64,000 nucleotides of DNA from Hymenobacter perfusus (GTDB taxonomy: Bacteria > Bacteroidota > Bacteroidia > Cytophagales > Hymenobacteraceae), in the NCBI RefSeq assembly GCF_003944765.1, contig NZ_RWIU01000009.1, positions 1 through 64,000 on the forward strand. The letters are read 5' to 3'. This document shows, in pieces, positions 51,846 through 60,472 of the stretch. The first letter of the stretch is position 1, and each line of letters starts with the position of its first letter. A model generated the notes under the pieces. That model had not been told where the DNA came from and made no database searches. It saw only the letters and a list, made by a program, of their open reading frames with translations. The translations under genes were made by a program, and so were the position numbers.

Positions 51846-53561
51846 TCAGGGCTGGCGCAGGAATTCCAAGACGGTTTTATTAAACACCTCCGGCACTTCC
51901 TGGGGGGCGTAATGCGTGGCGTCTTGCAGCAGCCGCAGCCGGCTATGCGGCAGGGCCCGGGCCATAGCCCGCGTGTGCGCCTCCCGAATCACGTCGTGCT
52001 GCCCGGCCAATACCAGCACCGGCGCCTGAATCGTGCTGATTTGCGGCAGGGTGAAATGCGGCTCCTGCACCAGCAGCCGTAGCAGGCGGGTTTCGGTGGA
52101 GGTGCTGCTGCGGGCCTGGGCCTGTCGGAGCTGCCGCTGAAACCGGGCCAGCACGGCCGGCTCAATGGCCTCGGGAGTGGGGAAGAGGTTGGCACCCATG
52201 ATGGCCATCCGGCCCACGTACTCGGGATGGTGCAGGGCTAGGCTCAAGGCGGTGTTGCCCCCGTCGCTCCAGCCCAGGATATTCACCTGGCGCAGACGCA
52301 GGGTGTCCAGTAGCTGGCGCACGTCGTCGGCAAACAACTCGTAGCTGTAGTCCTGGGTGGTAAAATCCTGGCTGCGGCCCTGGCCCCGGGTGTCGAGGGC
52401 AATAACGGTGAACTGCCGGGCCAGCTCGGGAATCTGCAACTGAAAATCGGCTATGGACTGCCCGTTGCCATGCAGCAGCAGCAGGGGCGGGCCCTGGCCG
52501 TATTGCTCATAGTAGAGCTTGCCGCCCCGGGCCTGCAGGGAGTGGCCGGCGGCCGGGTTGCTGCCGTAGTGGTGCGGGTTGGTAAGCAGGGCAGTTGTTG
52601 GGCCACTAAAAAACAACGGCTTCAGACTGTCGGCCACCACGTAATTTTCGAGAGTATCCTCTACTGCTGATGCCGCTCCGGGCTCGGCGCGCCTGCCGGC
52701 CGCCTGGTAGGTATCGGCGGTAAGGTAGAGGCTGAGGTAGCCGGGCGTAGTTTGCTGCCAGCGGGCCTGGCTTTTGTCGCGGGTGAACACGCTGTGGCCC
52801 GGCAGCGGCACGGCGGCAATACCAAAGGCTTTGGGACTGCCTTCCTGCGCTTCGCTCTGCAGCCACTGTACGGTTACGGCCACTTCCTTCAGACCCTGCA
52901 GATACAGGTTATAGGGCAGTAAATCCACTTTTACCCAGCCCCGGGGCTGGGTCACGGTGAAGCGGATATCGGGCTGGGGCAAAGGCTCGGCGGGCTGGCC
53001 CTGGCGCACCCGGTACAGCAGCAGCCGGAACGTAACGGCCCGGAACCGGTTGAAGGCCACAAACAGGTTCACGTCGCGCAGGTGGCAATCCGCGGTCAGC
53101 GGAAGGATGGTGCCCTGCTCTTTGCCCAGTTCGTCGCTCACCAAGCCGGGCTCGGTGTAGAGGCGGGCCGTCATGAACGAGGACGCGGCCGTGCGCCCGA
53201 ACGTGCGGGTGCGCACCTTGCCGGGCCTCACCGTTACGGCGCCAAGCTGCTGACCCAGCGGCTTCAAACGGATAGCACCCCCGGCATGCAACGCCGCCAC
53301 CGGCACCCGCTGCGTAGCGTAGCCCACGCAGGAAACCAGCACGGACCCGGCCACTGAATCGGGCAGGGTAAACCGGAACCGGCCGGCGCTGTCGGCCACC
53401 GTCCCGAAGGGCTTGCCCGCCACGCCCACCGAGGCAAACGGCACCGGCGTTTGGGTAACAGCATCCTGGACAGTACCGCGCAGCTGGCGGGTCTGGGCGA
53501 AAGTGGTGGACTGAAAAAAGCTGAATACTACCAATAATAGCAGGGGAATAACCGGGCGCAT
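51846..53561 (-). CDS. Exported alpha/beta hydrolase fused to a carboxypeptidase-regulatory-like domain
   Basis: 571 residues from ATG 53561 (MRPVIPLLLLVVFSFFQS); the frame is open to 53597. A signal peptide is followed by a beta-sandwich of the CarboxypepD_reg type (LRGTVQDAVTQTPVPFASVGVAGK, then GTVADSAGRFRFTLP). A middle part of unknown fold (about 110-330) comes next. The C-terminal hydrolase has the nucleophile elbow GWSDGGNTAL and the acid and His in LAGQHDVI and DATHYAPQEV. Such an N-terminal domain is usual in SusC/TonB-type and surface proteins of Bacteroidota, so the enzyme is probably on the outer surface. The substrate is unknown. The fusion with the middle region is unusual. Confidence 0.75.
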   Translation of the reverse strand: MRPVIPLLLLVVFSFFQSTTFAQTRQLRGTVQDAVTQTPVPFASVGVAGKPFGTVADSAGRFRFTLPDSVAGSVLVSCVGYATQRVPVAALHAGGAIRLKPLGQQLGAVTVRPGKVRTRTFGRTAASSFMTARLYTEPGLVSDELGKEQGTILPLTADCHLRDVNLFVAFNRFRAVTFRLLLYRVRQGQPAEPLPQPDIRFTVTQPRGWVKVDLLPYNLYLQGLKEVAVTVQWLQSEAQEGSPKAFGIAAVPLPGHSVFTRDKSQARWQQTTPGYLSLYLTADTYQAAGRRAEPGAASAVEDTLENYVVADSLKPLFFSGPTTALLTNPHHYGSNPAAGHSLQARGGKLYYEQYGQGPPLLLLHGNGQSIADFQLQIPELARQFTVIALDTRGQGRSQDFTTQDYSYELFADDVRQLLDTLRLRQVNILGWSDGGNTALSLALHHPEYVGRMAIMGANLFPTPEAIEPAVLARFQRQLRQAQARSSTSTETRLLRLLVQEPHFTLPQISTIQAPVLVLAGQHDVIREAHTRAMARALPHSRLRLLQDATHYAPQEVPEVFNKTVLEFLRQP

Positions 53562-53766
53562 GCGAGGGAAGAGTGTTCTACCGGGAGTAGCCCCCAACCC
53601 AAATCGTTGCGTGTGCCGCGCACGTTCCGGCTTTTTTTGATGGCGCGCCGACTGTCAGCTGGTGAAAATTGAGCGCAACTTTCAGTTAGTCAGCCGGCCG
53701 CAGCCCGGTGCGCGGTGACAGCTACTGACAGCCTGATTCTGCTAAAACTTCTGCCGGCCACAGAGC

Positions 53767-56700
53767 CTAGCGCAGCAGCTTGTACTGAATGGGCGAGGCG
53801 TGGGCACCGGTAAGCTGCACGTAGTAGAAGCCGGTACTGAGCGGTAGGCCCGCCATATCCAGTGCCGTCCGGGTGCTGCCCACGGCTACACGCAGCTGCC
53901 CGTGAGTCAGCACCCGGCCCACCGGCGAGAGCAGTGTGTAGGTGAGCAGGCCGCCAATGGTGGGAGGGAACGTAAGCGTATAGCGCCCATCGGGTGAGGG
54001 GTTGGGATAAATAGCCGAAGCCGGGGCCAGTACCCGGCCACTGGCCGCTGCCAGCGGCCTGGCCGCCGGCGTGCCGGTTGCCTGCCAGACTTCGATTCCG
54101 GAGAGGTTGCAGGTGCCGCCGGAGGTGGTCAGTTGCAGCGAGCCGGTGGACACGCTCACGTCGAAGGGCCCGAGTTTGCGCCAGGTGCCGGCCGGGCCGC
54201 TGTTGTAGTTGGTCAGCACAGTTTGGCCGTTGAGGGCAAGGCTGAACAATTCCGCGTTATTGTCCTCCCACACGTAGGCCCACACGCGGTAAGCACCGGC
54301 CGGAATGTTGCTCATCGTGGCCGAAAGCCCGGTCAGGCTGTAAGCCGAGTTGCGGATCATGCCTGTGCGGGGGGCGTCGGTGGCGGGCAGCAGGGCCACG
54401 TTGTTGTTGGCGAAGAACAGGCCGTTGGTGGTGAAGTTGGCGGCCGGCGTGCCGCTCCAGGTGTTGCCGTCCAGCGTCATGCCCCCACCGTTCAGGTTCA
54501 CGGCCCGGTAGAACGCGTAGGTCGGGCCACCGGCTGGATTCACCGTCACGGTCACCTGGTCGGCCGGGCTGCTGGCCCCGGCATTGTCTTTCACCACCAG
54601 GCTAAACGTGTAGGAGCCCGCTACCAGCCCATTAATAGTGGGAGCGGCGACGGTGGTGGAGCTGAATGCGGCCGTGTTGGGGCCACTGAGCTGGCTCCAG
54701 GCGTAGCTGCTGATGGTGCCGTCGGGGTCAGTGCCGGAGCCGGCTAGCGTAGTGGAACTGGTGGGTAAAGTCAGCACCACATCCGGGCCGGCGGTAGCGG
54801 TGGGCAGTTGGTTAGTAGGCGGTGGGGGCGTACCGGTTGCCTGCCAGACTTCCAGGCCGGAGAGGTTGCAGGTGCCGCCGGAGGAGGTGAGCTGCAGCGA
54901 GCCGGTGGACACGCTCATGTCGAAGGGCCCGAGTTTGCGCCAGGTGCCGGCCGGGCCGCTGTTGTAGTTGGCCTGCACGGTCTGCCCGTTGAGAGCCAGC
55001 GAGAACACTTCCGCGTTATTGTCCTCCCACACGTAGGCCCACACGCGGTAAGCACCGGTCGGAATGTTACTTAGGGTAGCGGACAAGCTGGTTAAGCTGT
55101 AAGCCGAGCTGCGGATTATGCCCGTGCGGGCGGCGTCGGTGGCCGGCAGCAAGGGCACGTTTCCATTCGAGAAGAACAGGCCGTTGGTGGTGAAGTTGGC
55201 GGCCGGCGTGCCGCTCCAGGCATTGCCATCAAGGGTTAGGGCCGGCCCGTTCAGGTTTAGGGCCCGGTAGAAGGTGTAGGTGCCGGTGGGCGGCGGGGGC
55301 GTCTGCGGATTCACGGTTACGGTGACCTGATCGGCGGGGCTGCTGGCCCCGGCGTTATCCTTGACTACCAAACTGAACACGTAGGAGCCGGCTACCAGCC
55401 CGCTCACGGTGGGCGCTGCCGTACTCAGGGAGGAAAATGCGGCCGTGTTGGGGCCACTGAGCTGGCTCCAGGCGTAGCTGCTGATGGTGCCGTCGGGGTC
55501 GGCGCCGGCGCCGGCCAGGGCGGTAGAATTGACCGGCAGGGTCAGTACCACATCGGCACCGGCGTTGGCAGTGGGCAGCTGGTTGGTGGGCGGCGGCGGC
55601 GTGCCGGTGGCCTGCCAGACTTCGATTCCGGAGAGGTTGCAGGTGCCGCCGGAGGAGGTGAGCTGCAGCGAGCCGGTGGACACGCTCACGTCGAAGGGCC
55701 CGACCTTTTGCCAAGTGCCGGCCGGGCCGCTGTTGTAGTTGGTCAGCACGGTTTGTCCGTTGAGGGCCAGCGAGAAGGTTTCGGCCTTGTTGTCTTCCCA
55801 CACGTAGGCCCACACGCGGTAATTGCCGGCCGGCACGTTGCTTAGGGTAGCGGATAAACTCGTCAGACTGTAAGCCGAGCTGCGGATCATGCCCGTGCGG
55901 GCGGCGTCCGTGGCGGGCAGCAGGGCCACGTTGTTGTTGGCGAAGAACAGGCCGTTGGTGGTGAAGTTGGCGGCCGGCGTGCCGCTCCAGGCGTTGCCAT
56001 CAAGGGTGAGGGCTGGCCCGTTCAGGTTCAGAGCCCGGTAAAAGGTGTAGGCCGGGGCGGTGCTGCAGTCCGGATTCAGACGGATTTCCTGACTGGTAGA
56101 CAGGCCGGCGGCATCCGTAACAGTCAGCACTACCCGGTAGTAGTAGGGTTCAGCCCCGCAGCCGAGCGGCGAAGTAGTGAGGCTGCCGGTGGGGGTGGTC
56201 TGGGCGGGCTCGGGGTGCTCGTGGTCGGCGTGGTGTAAGTAGCTTTGCCACACGTAGCTGAGCTGGCCGGCGGCTTGCTCCTGGTCCGTTACGGTAGCTG
56301 TCAGGGTAAACGTCGTCTGGCTGCTGATGGAGTAGAGCGCGTTGTTGAGGGGACTGGTGATGGTGACCTGGGGCGGCGTGTTGTTAGCCGAAATCAGCAG
56401 GGATGCCAGGCTGGTGAGTCCCTGACTGTCGGTTACCGTCAGCTTGACTGCATACGCCACCGGTGCCGCGCTGGGGGCCGTGAAGGTGTGGGCTGGGTTA
56501 GCCGTCGTGCTGCTGGTGCCGTCGCCGAAATCCCACTGGTAGCTGAGCGGCTGGCCCTCGGGGTCGGTTGACGCGCTGCCCGTAAACTGCACCACCAGCG
56601 GGCTGGGCCCGAACTTCTTATCCGACGACGCTACCGCCAGGGGCGGCTGATTGGCCGTGTTGTAGGTGATTTTGCGGATTTCATCGGGGAAGTTCACGTA

Positions 56701-58224
56701 GTACAATCCCGGCTCAGTGGGGTGCACCGCCAGCCCCACGGCAATGGCTCCGCTCGGTACAAAGTCGCGTACCACTGAAGGCCCGTTGCCGGCATCCACG
56801 GTCAGGTTCCGTAGCCAGCCCCCCGAGTAGTCGCCGAAGAAATACGTGTTGCGGTACTGGGCCGGGAAATCGGAGTAGGGGTAGAATACGCCGCCCACGC
56901 TGGCGCTGCCCCCAAACTGCGGCCCCGCCACCGGCGAGCCGGCCGCCCCAAGGTTGGCCACCGCGGCCGTACTGCCGCTGAAGGTGCCCGTGCGTGCAGG
57001 CCCGGTGCCGTGCTTCCAGTCGATAAGCGGGCGGGTATGCACGAAGGTGGGCACCGAGGCCGCAATGGCCTGCCCGCCGCAGGGGTTCAGGAAGGAGGCC
57101 GTGCCGGTGGGCGTGGCTTGGGTTAGCAAATCCTGGAAATAATAATACTGCTGGGTGCAGCCGTTCACGCCGTACTGCGGATTGGGTAGGTAGTAATTGT
57201 AGCGCTTCTGAGCCACAAACGAGCTGTTAGCTTCCAGACCCTCAAACAGCGGCCAGCCCAGGTTCTGGCCCGATCGGCTCACCACGTCCACTTCCTCCCA
57301 GGTGAAAAAGCCCACGTCGCCGATGTAGAGCGTGCCGGGGTTGCCGGCCGCCGCCGAGGTACTGCCGGTACCGGGGCGCAGCGTCATTCGGAAAGGGTTC
57401 CGGAAGCCCAGGGCCCACACTTTGGAGCGCGGGGCCTGCGGGTCGGCGGCGTTGTAGAAGGGGTTGCTGGGCACGCCCGCGCCGGTTTCGGGGTCGAGGC
57501 GCAGAATCTTACCGTTGAGGCAGTCTACCATCTGCGCCCGGAACGCCCCCACGTTTTCCTTGCTGGTGATGATGCCATCGGCCAGAGCCTGGGTATAGTA
57601 GGTGCCGGGGTTACTGCCAAAGTCAGCATCGGCCCCGTTGGCTCCGTCGCCGGTTGCCACCAGCAGCGTCCCGTCCGTCCCGAACACGAGGCCGCCCGTT
57701 ACGTGGCTGCGCTCCGTGGAGGCCACGCCGGTGGTTTTGGTGGCGCCCAGCAGCACTTTGCGGCTGGTTGGGTTTACCGTGTACACGCCTCCGCTCAGGG
57801 TAGCCGTGTAGCGCGTAAGCCGGCCAATGGTGGCGCTGAAGTAGTCGTTGGTGGCGGGGTTGTAGGCCGACGTGCCGTAGTTGAGCAGGTAGTGGCGGTC
57901 CACCAGGTAAAAGAGGTAGAAGTAGCCGTTGGTTTCAAACTGCGGGTGCAGAGCCAGGCCCAGCAGGCCGTGGTCGTGCCAGGCGCCCACTTCCTCGCTG
58001 ATATCCAGCAGCAGGCGGCGCTGTCCGTTCTGCACCGTCCACACCTTGCCGGGCCGCTCCCACACGAACATGTGGGAGCCGGAGGCCGTGAACGTGAGGC
58101 CCACCGCCTCGTTCCACTGGCCCGACACCAAGGTGGAAGTAAAACCCGCGGGCGGGGTTTGGGCCGGCAGGGCCAGCGGGCCGAGCAGGGAAAGCAGGAG
58201 CAGGCAAAGAATACGGTAGCGCAT
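53767..58224 (-). CDS. Secreted sugar-dehydrogenase-like (GSDH) protein with PKD and malectin-like repeats and T9SS signal
   Basis: 1485 residues. After the signal peptide comes a beta-propeller of the PQQ-dependent glucose/sorbosone dehydrogenase type (about 22-510: LVSGQWNEAVGLTF, DHGLLGLALHPQFETNG, and VWALGFRNPFRMTL). Two PKD-like domains follow (about 515-700). Next come three near-identical carbohydrate-binding malectin-like modules (FYRALNLNGPALTLDGNAW start), separated by PKD/REJ-like spacers. A type IX secretion sorting domain ends the protein (YPNPSPDGRYTLTF and GFYYVQLTG). It is exported through the Por system and attached to the surface, probably to act on or bind glycans. The dehydrogenase activity is inferred from fold only. 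Confidence 0.85.
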   Translation of the reverse strand: MRYRILCLLLLSLLGPLALPAQTPPAGFTSTLVSGQWNEAVGLTFTASGSHMFVWERPGKVWTVQNGQRRLLLDISEEVGAWHDHGLLGLALHPQFETNGYFYLFYLVDRHYLLNYGTSAYNPATNDYFSATIGRLTRYTATLSGGVYTVNPTSRKVLLGATKTTGVASTERSHVTGGLVFGTDGTLLVATGDGANGADADFGSNPGTYYTQALADGIITSKENVGAFRAQMVDCLNGKILRLDPETGAGVPSNPFYNAADPQAPRSKVWALGFRNPFRMTLRPGTGSTSAAAGNPGTLYIGDVGFFTWEEVDVVSRSGQNLGWPLFEGLEANSSFVAQKRYNYYLPNPQYGVNGCTQQYYYFQDLLTQATPTGTASFLNPCGGQAIAASVPTFVHTRPLIDWKHGTGPARTGTFSGSTAAVANLGAAGSPVAGPQFGGSASVGGVFYPYSDFPAQYRNTYFFGDYSGGWLRNLTVDAGNGPSVVRDFVPSGAIAVGLAVHPTEPGLYYVNFPDEIRKITYNTANQPPLAVASSDKKFGPSPLVVQFTGSASTDPEGQPLSYQWDFGDGTSSTTANPAHTFTAPSAAPVAYAVKLTVTDSQGLTSLASLLISANNTPPQVTITSPLNNALYSISSQTTFTLTATVTDQEQAAGQLSYVWQSYLHHADHEHPEPAQTTPTGSLTTSPLGCGAEPYYYRVVLTVTDAAGLSTSQEIRLNPDCSTAPAYTFYRALNLNGPALTLDGNAWSGTPAANFTTNGLFFANNNVALLPATDAARTGMIRSSAYSLTSLSATLSNVPAGNYRVWAYVWEDNKAETFSLALNGQTVLTNYNSGPAGTWQKVGPFDVSVSTGSLQLTSSGGTCNLSGIEVWQATGTPPPPTNQLPTANAGADVVLTLPVNSTALAGAGADPDGTISSYAWSQLSGPNTAAFSSLSTAAPTVSGLVAGSYVFSLVVKDNAGASSPADQVTVTVNPQTPPPPTGTYTFYRALNLNGPALTLDGNAWSGTPAANFTTNGLFFSNGNVPLLPATDAARTGIIRSSAYSLTSLSATLSNIPTGAYRVWAYVWEDNNAEVFSLALNGQTVQANYNSGPAGTWRKLGPFDMSVSTGSLQLTSSGGTCNLSGLEVWQATGTPPPPTNQLPTATAGPDVVLTLPTSSTTLAGSGTDPDGTISSYAWSQLSGPNTAAFSSTTVAAPTINGLVAGSYTFSLVVKDNAGASSPADQVTVTVNPAGGPTYAFYRAVNLNGGGMTLDGNTWSGTPAANFTTNGLFFANNNVALLPATDAPRTGMIRNSAYSLTGLSATMSNIPAGAYRVWAYVWEDNNAELFSLALNGQTVLTNYNSGPAGTWRKLGPFDVSVSTGSLQLTTSGGTCNLSGIEVWQATGTPAARPLAAASGRVLAPASAIYPNPSPDGRYTLTFPPTIGGLLTYTLLSPVGRVLTHGQLRVAVGSTRTALDMAGLPLSTGFYYVQLTGAHASPIQYKLLR
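54068..56050 (-). repeat. Three near-identical malectin-like modules and two spacers
   Basis: Modules at about 54068-54520, 54828-55280 and 55598-56050 are nearly identical in DNA and protein; spacers at about 54535-54820 and 55300-55590 also match each other. This is an in-frame tandem triplication that can gain or lose copies by recombination. Confidence 0.9.
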
Positions 58225-58331
58225 AGCGGAGGGGAGTTAAAATGAGACATACCACCTCCCGGCCAGCTGCCGGTCCGGGCAGCGGAACAAAACCAGGAAG
58301 AGGAGGTGGTGGAGTAAGGTGCGGCCCACAG

Positions 58332-58362
58332 GCCTGCTTAAAGCCGCAGGCTTTAAGCAGGC
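58332..58362. repeat. Perfect 14-bp REP-like hairpin
   Basis: GCCTGCTTAAAGCC and its exact reverse complement flank GCA. No T run follows, so it is likely a REP-type element. Confidence 0.85.
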
Positions 58363-58619
58363 TGCGGTGAGTCCGTTCTGAAGTCAGAAAAGCGTTTGTG
58401 CCGGCCGCTCGATTATTGGAGCCCCGATAGATACAATTGATGTACTATACCCTGCACCAGTGCCGGCCACTCGGGCGGCACCACACCTACAAATCAGCCC
58501 GGCTCCCGGCCGGGCCACCCAACGAGCCTCAAGCAGCACTGAACGGTGGTGGGAAAGGGAATAATTTACGGTAATTTTTAAATAAAATATATACTTTATT
58601 TAATACATAATGATGTGAT

Positions 58620-58654
58620 AGGGCTAGGTTATGTTGGTTTGATAACCTGGCCCT
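58620..58654 (-). terminator. Terminator hairpin of the lipoprotein gene at 58686
   Basis: AGGGC and AGGTTAT pair with ATAACCT and GCCCT, with a mismatch between and a 9-nt loop. Confidence 0.6.
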
Positions 58655-58685
58655 TTATGCTCCAGACTCCAAGGCGGAAGCTCCA

Positions 58686-59507
58686 TTAGTACCGGTCTTC
58701 CTTCCTCGCTGAGCTCAGGTCCAGCAGATACTCGCAGGCCCGGCGGAAACTGTCCGGTTTATCGGGGCTGTGGCGATACACTGCGTGGTAGCCGCCGGCC
58801 GTATGGGCTTCGAGCAGCCAGCCGGCCCCGTCCATTACAGTACTGATTTCGCAGCTCGTTTGCTGGTGAAACCCGCTCTGCTGCACCAAATGCAGAAACT
58901 GCTGCCACTGTTGCGGCGTGAGGACGTGGGTTGTTTCTAGCTGCGGTAGCCGCTCGGCCGGGCGGTTCCGCTCAGCCAGTTCGCGCAGTACTTTAGGGTC
59001 TTTCTGTTTCAGGTCGAATTCGCGTTGCAACCGGGCCGCTTCGTCGGGTGATGCGGTAGGGGGAATGAACAGAATCAGCGCAAGCCTGGGAGCTGAGGCC
59101 GATTTGGTGAGGAACTGCGTTTGGAGCGTGGCCCCGTTCGCCTGCTGCGTAAGCGTGAGCAGCACCGGCTGGTGGAAAGCTCGTAGCCATAGAAACCGGT
59201 AGGTATCGTGGCCCAGGTAATAGTTCGACAGTACCGGCGCCCCGAAGCAGTACAGATTAGCGGAGGCCGAACCAAACACCAGCTGACAGTAGGTGGCCTG
59301 GGTGTTCTGTTCCTCAATATTCAACTGGTTTGCAGTCAAGTCAGGCTTACTTACCGAATCTGCCCTTGGGAAATAGAACGTGCCTGAATCCCGCGGGTGG
59401 CCCTGCGCATCCGAAACGGCCGGGTTCTGCGGGTAAGGCGACTGGCTGACGGCAGGCGAGGAGCAGGCCGCCAGCAGCAGCGGGAGTAGTAAAAAGATGC
59501 GAAACAT
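58686..59507 (-). CDS. Lipoprotein of unknown function
   Basis: 273 residues from ATG 59507 (MFRIFLLLPLLLAACSS); the frame is open to 59570, but this Met begins the signal peptide. The lipobox is LLAAC (Cys at 15). The mature part has a conserved-looking opening (YFPRADSVSKPDLTANQLNIEEQNTQATYC), a beta-rich centre and a C-terminal part with VLTPQQWQQFLHLVQQSGFHQQTSCE. The family is not recognised. It is divergent from the lipoprotein at 59595. Confidence 0.7.
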   Translation of the reverse strand: MFRIFLLLPLLLAACSSPAVSQSPYPQNPAVSDAQGHPRDSGTFYFPRADSVSKPDLTANQLNIEEQNTQATYCQLVFGSASANLYCFGAPVLSNYYLGHDTYRFLWLRAFHQPVLLTLTQQANGATLQTQFLTKSASAPRLALILFIPPTASPDEAARLQREFDLKQKDPKVLRELAERNRPAERLPQLETTHVLTPQQWQQFLHLVQQSGFHQQTSCEISTVMDGAGWLLEAHTAGGYHAVYRHSPDKPDSFRRACEYLLDLSSARKEDRY

Positions 59508-59594
59508 AGCTATTAAGATAGAGGGCAACCCAGCCGGCCGTAAGGTAACGGTGTGAAACGTCAGCGGCAAACGGCCTATATTTCGCCGGTAGTT

Positions 59595-60323
59595 ATGCCC
59601 GTTGCCTTATTCCGTATGCCCGTTTCTATCCTATCCTTCCAGCGCATCCTGTGCCTGGCCGTAGTGGCTGTGGCTGCTGCATGTCATAAACCTGTCCCCG
59701 AGCCCGATGCGGTGCCATTACCGGCAGAGCTGAAAGCCTACACGCTTTTCGAGCCGGGCACCCATTGGATTTACCGGGACTCTGCTACTCAACGGCTGGA
59801 TAGTGTCTGGGTGGTTTCGACGGAGAAGGAGATTCTGCGAATGGGTTCGGGAGGAACATCCGATAGGGTAGCTCTGAAATACGAAGCGTTTACCGTCCGG
59901 ACAAACTCATTGATAGGCGGTAACTTCTACTACACAATCCTTAGGGAGTGCGGCTTGCCCTACCGGGAAAACCAGAGCACGAAAGGCCCTTGCTGGGTGT
60001 TGGAGCGGGGCCGCTACCTGCCCAATAGTACTGCCGACGAAGGCAGCGAACTGGTATTCCCCTACCGCATCGACAAAGACAAGCCCACATTCCTGGTTGC
60101 TTATGCGGCCGTGATGTACCCGTACTGGTATTCGCAGCCGGTAGTACTGAACGGTACCTCGTACGCCGGCTTACTACAGGTAAAGCTCACGGCGGACGCC
60201 TCGGAAGACGGCTGGCCGACGCATTACTACTGGGTGCCCGGTCAGGGCGTCGTGCTCCGGCGCATCAACCGCAACGGCCGGTGGCAGACGTGGCAATTGG
60301 TTCGTAGCCATATTGTGCAGTAG
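59595..60323 (+). CDS. Lipoprotein of unknown function
   Basis: 242 residues from ATG 59595 (MPVALFRMPVSILSFQRIL); ATG 59616 is possible, and the open frame extends to 59553. A TATATTTC near 59576 could be the -7. The signal peptide ends in the lipobox VAAAC. The mature domain opens ELKAYTLFEPGTHWIYRDSAT and later has a DEGSELVFPYRIDKDKPTF stretch and GQGVVLRRINRNGRWQTW. It is a cell-envelope protein with no recognised reaction. Confidence 0.7.
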   Translation: MPVALFRMPVSILSFQRILCLAVVAVAAACHKPVPEPDAVPLPAELKAYTLFEPGTHWIYRDSATQRLDSVWVVSTEKEILRMGSGGTSDRVALKYEAFTVRTNSLIGGNFYYTILRECGLPYRENQSTKGPCWVLERGRYLPNSTADEGSELVFPYRIDKDKPTFLVAYAAVMYPYWYSQPVVLNGTSYAGLLQVKLTADASEDGWPTHYYWVPGQGVVLRRINRNGRWQTWQLVRSHIVQ

Positions 60324-60403
60324 AGGGTGAGGCAACTGCCAGGTAGTTGCCATTGGTCAGTCACAAGCGAAATAAAATGGGCGACGCTCCTACGGTGTAC
60401 CGG

Positions 60404-60450
60404 TAAAAAAACGGCTGGAACGCACCGGCCCGAGCCTGCATTCCAGCCGT
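60404..60450 (-). terminator. Terminator of the FG-GAP protein gene
   Basis: ACGGCTGGAA and TTCCAGCCGT form a 10-bp stem (60411-60420 with 60441-60450). On the minus strand it is followed by seven T. Confidence 0.85.
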
Positions 60451-60472
60451 TCATACGGGTAAAAGCAAAAGG

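Larger units (their letters stand above)
58225..58685. other. Gap with palindromes between two minus-strand genes
   Basis: Holds a perfect 14-bp hairpin GCCTGCTTAAAGCC/GGCTTTAAGCAGGC (58332-58362). An AT-rich TTAAATAAA/TTTATTTAA pair follows near 58577, then a terminator at 58620. No gene is seen. Confidence 0.6.

Noticed and set aside
54068..56050. Regularly spaced repeats that could suggest a CRISPR array
   Set aside because: The units are about 450 bp long, in frame and encode protein modules; no short repeats with unique spacers are seen anywhere in the window.
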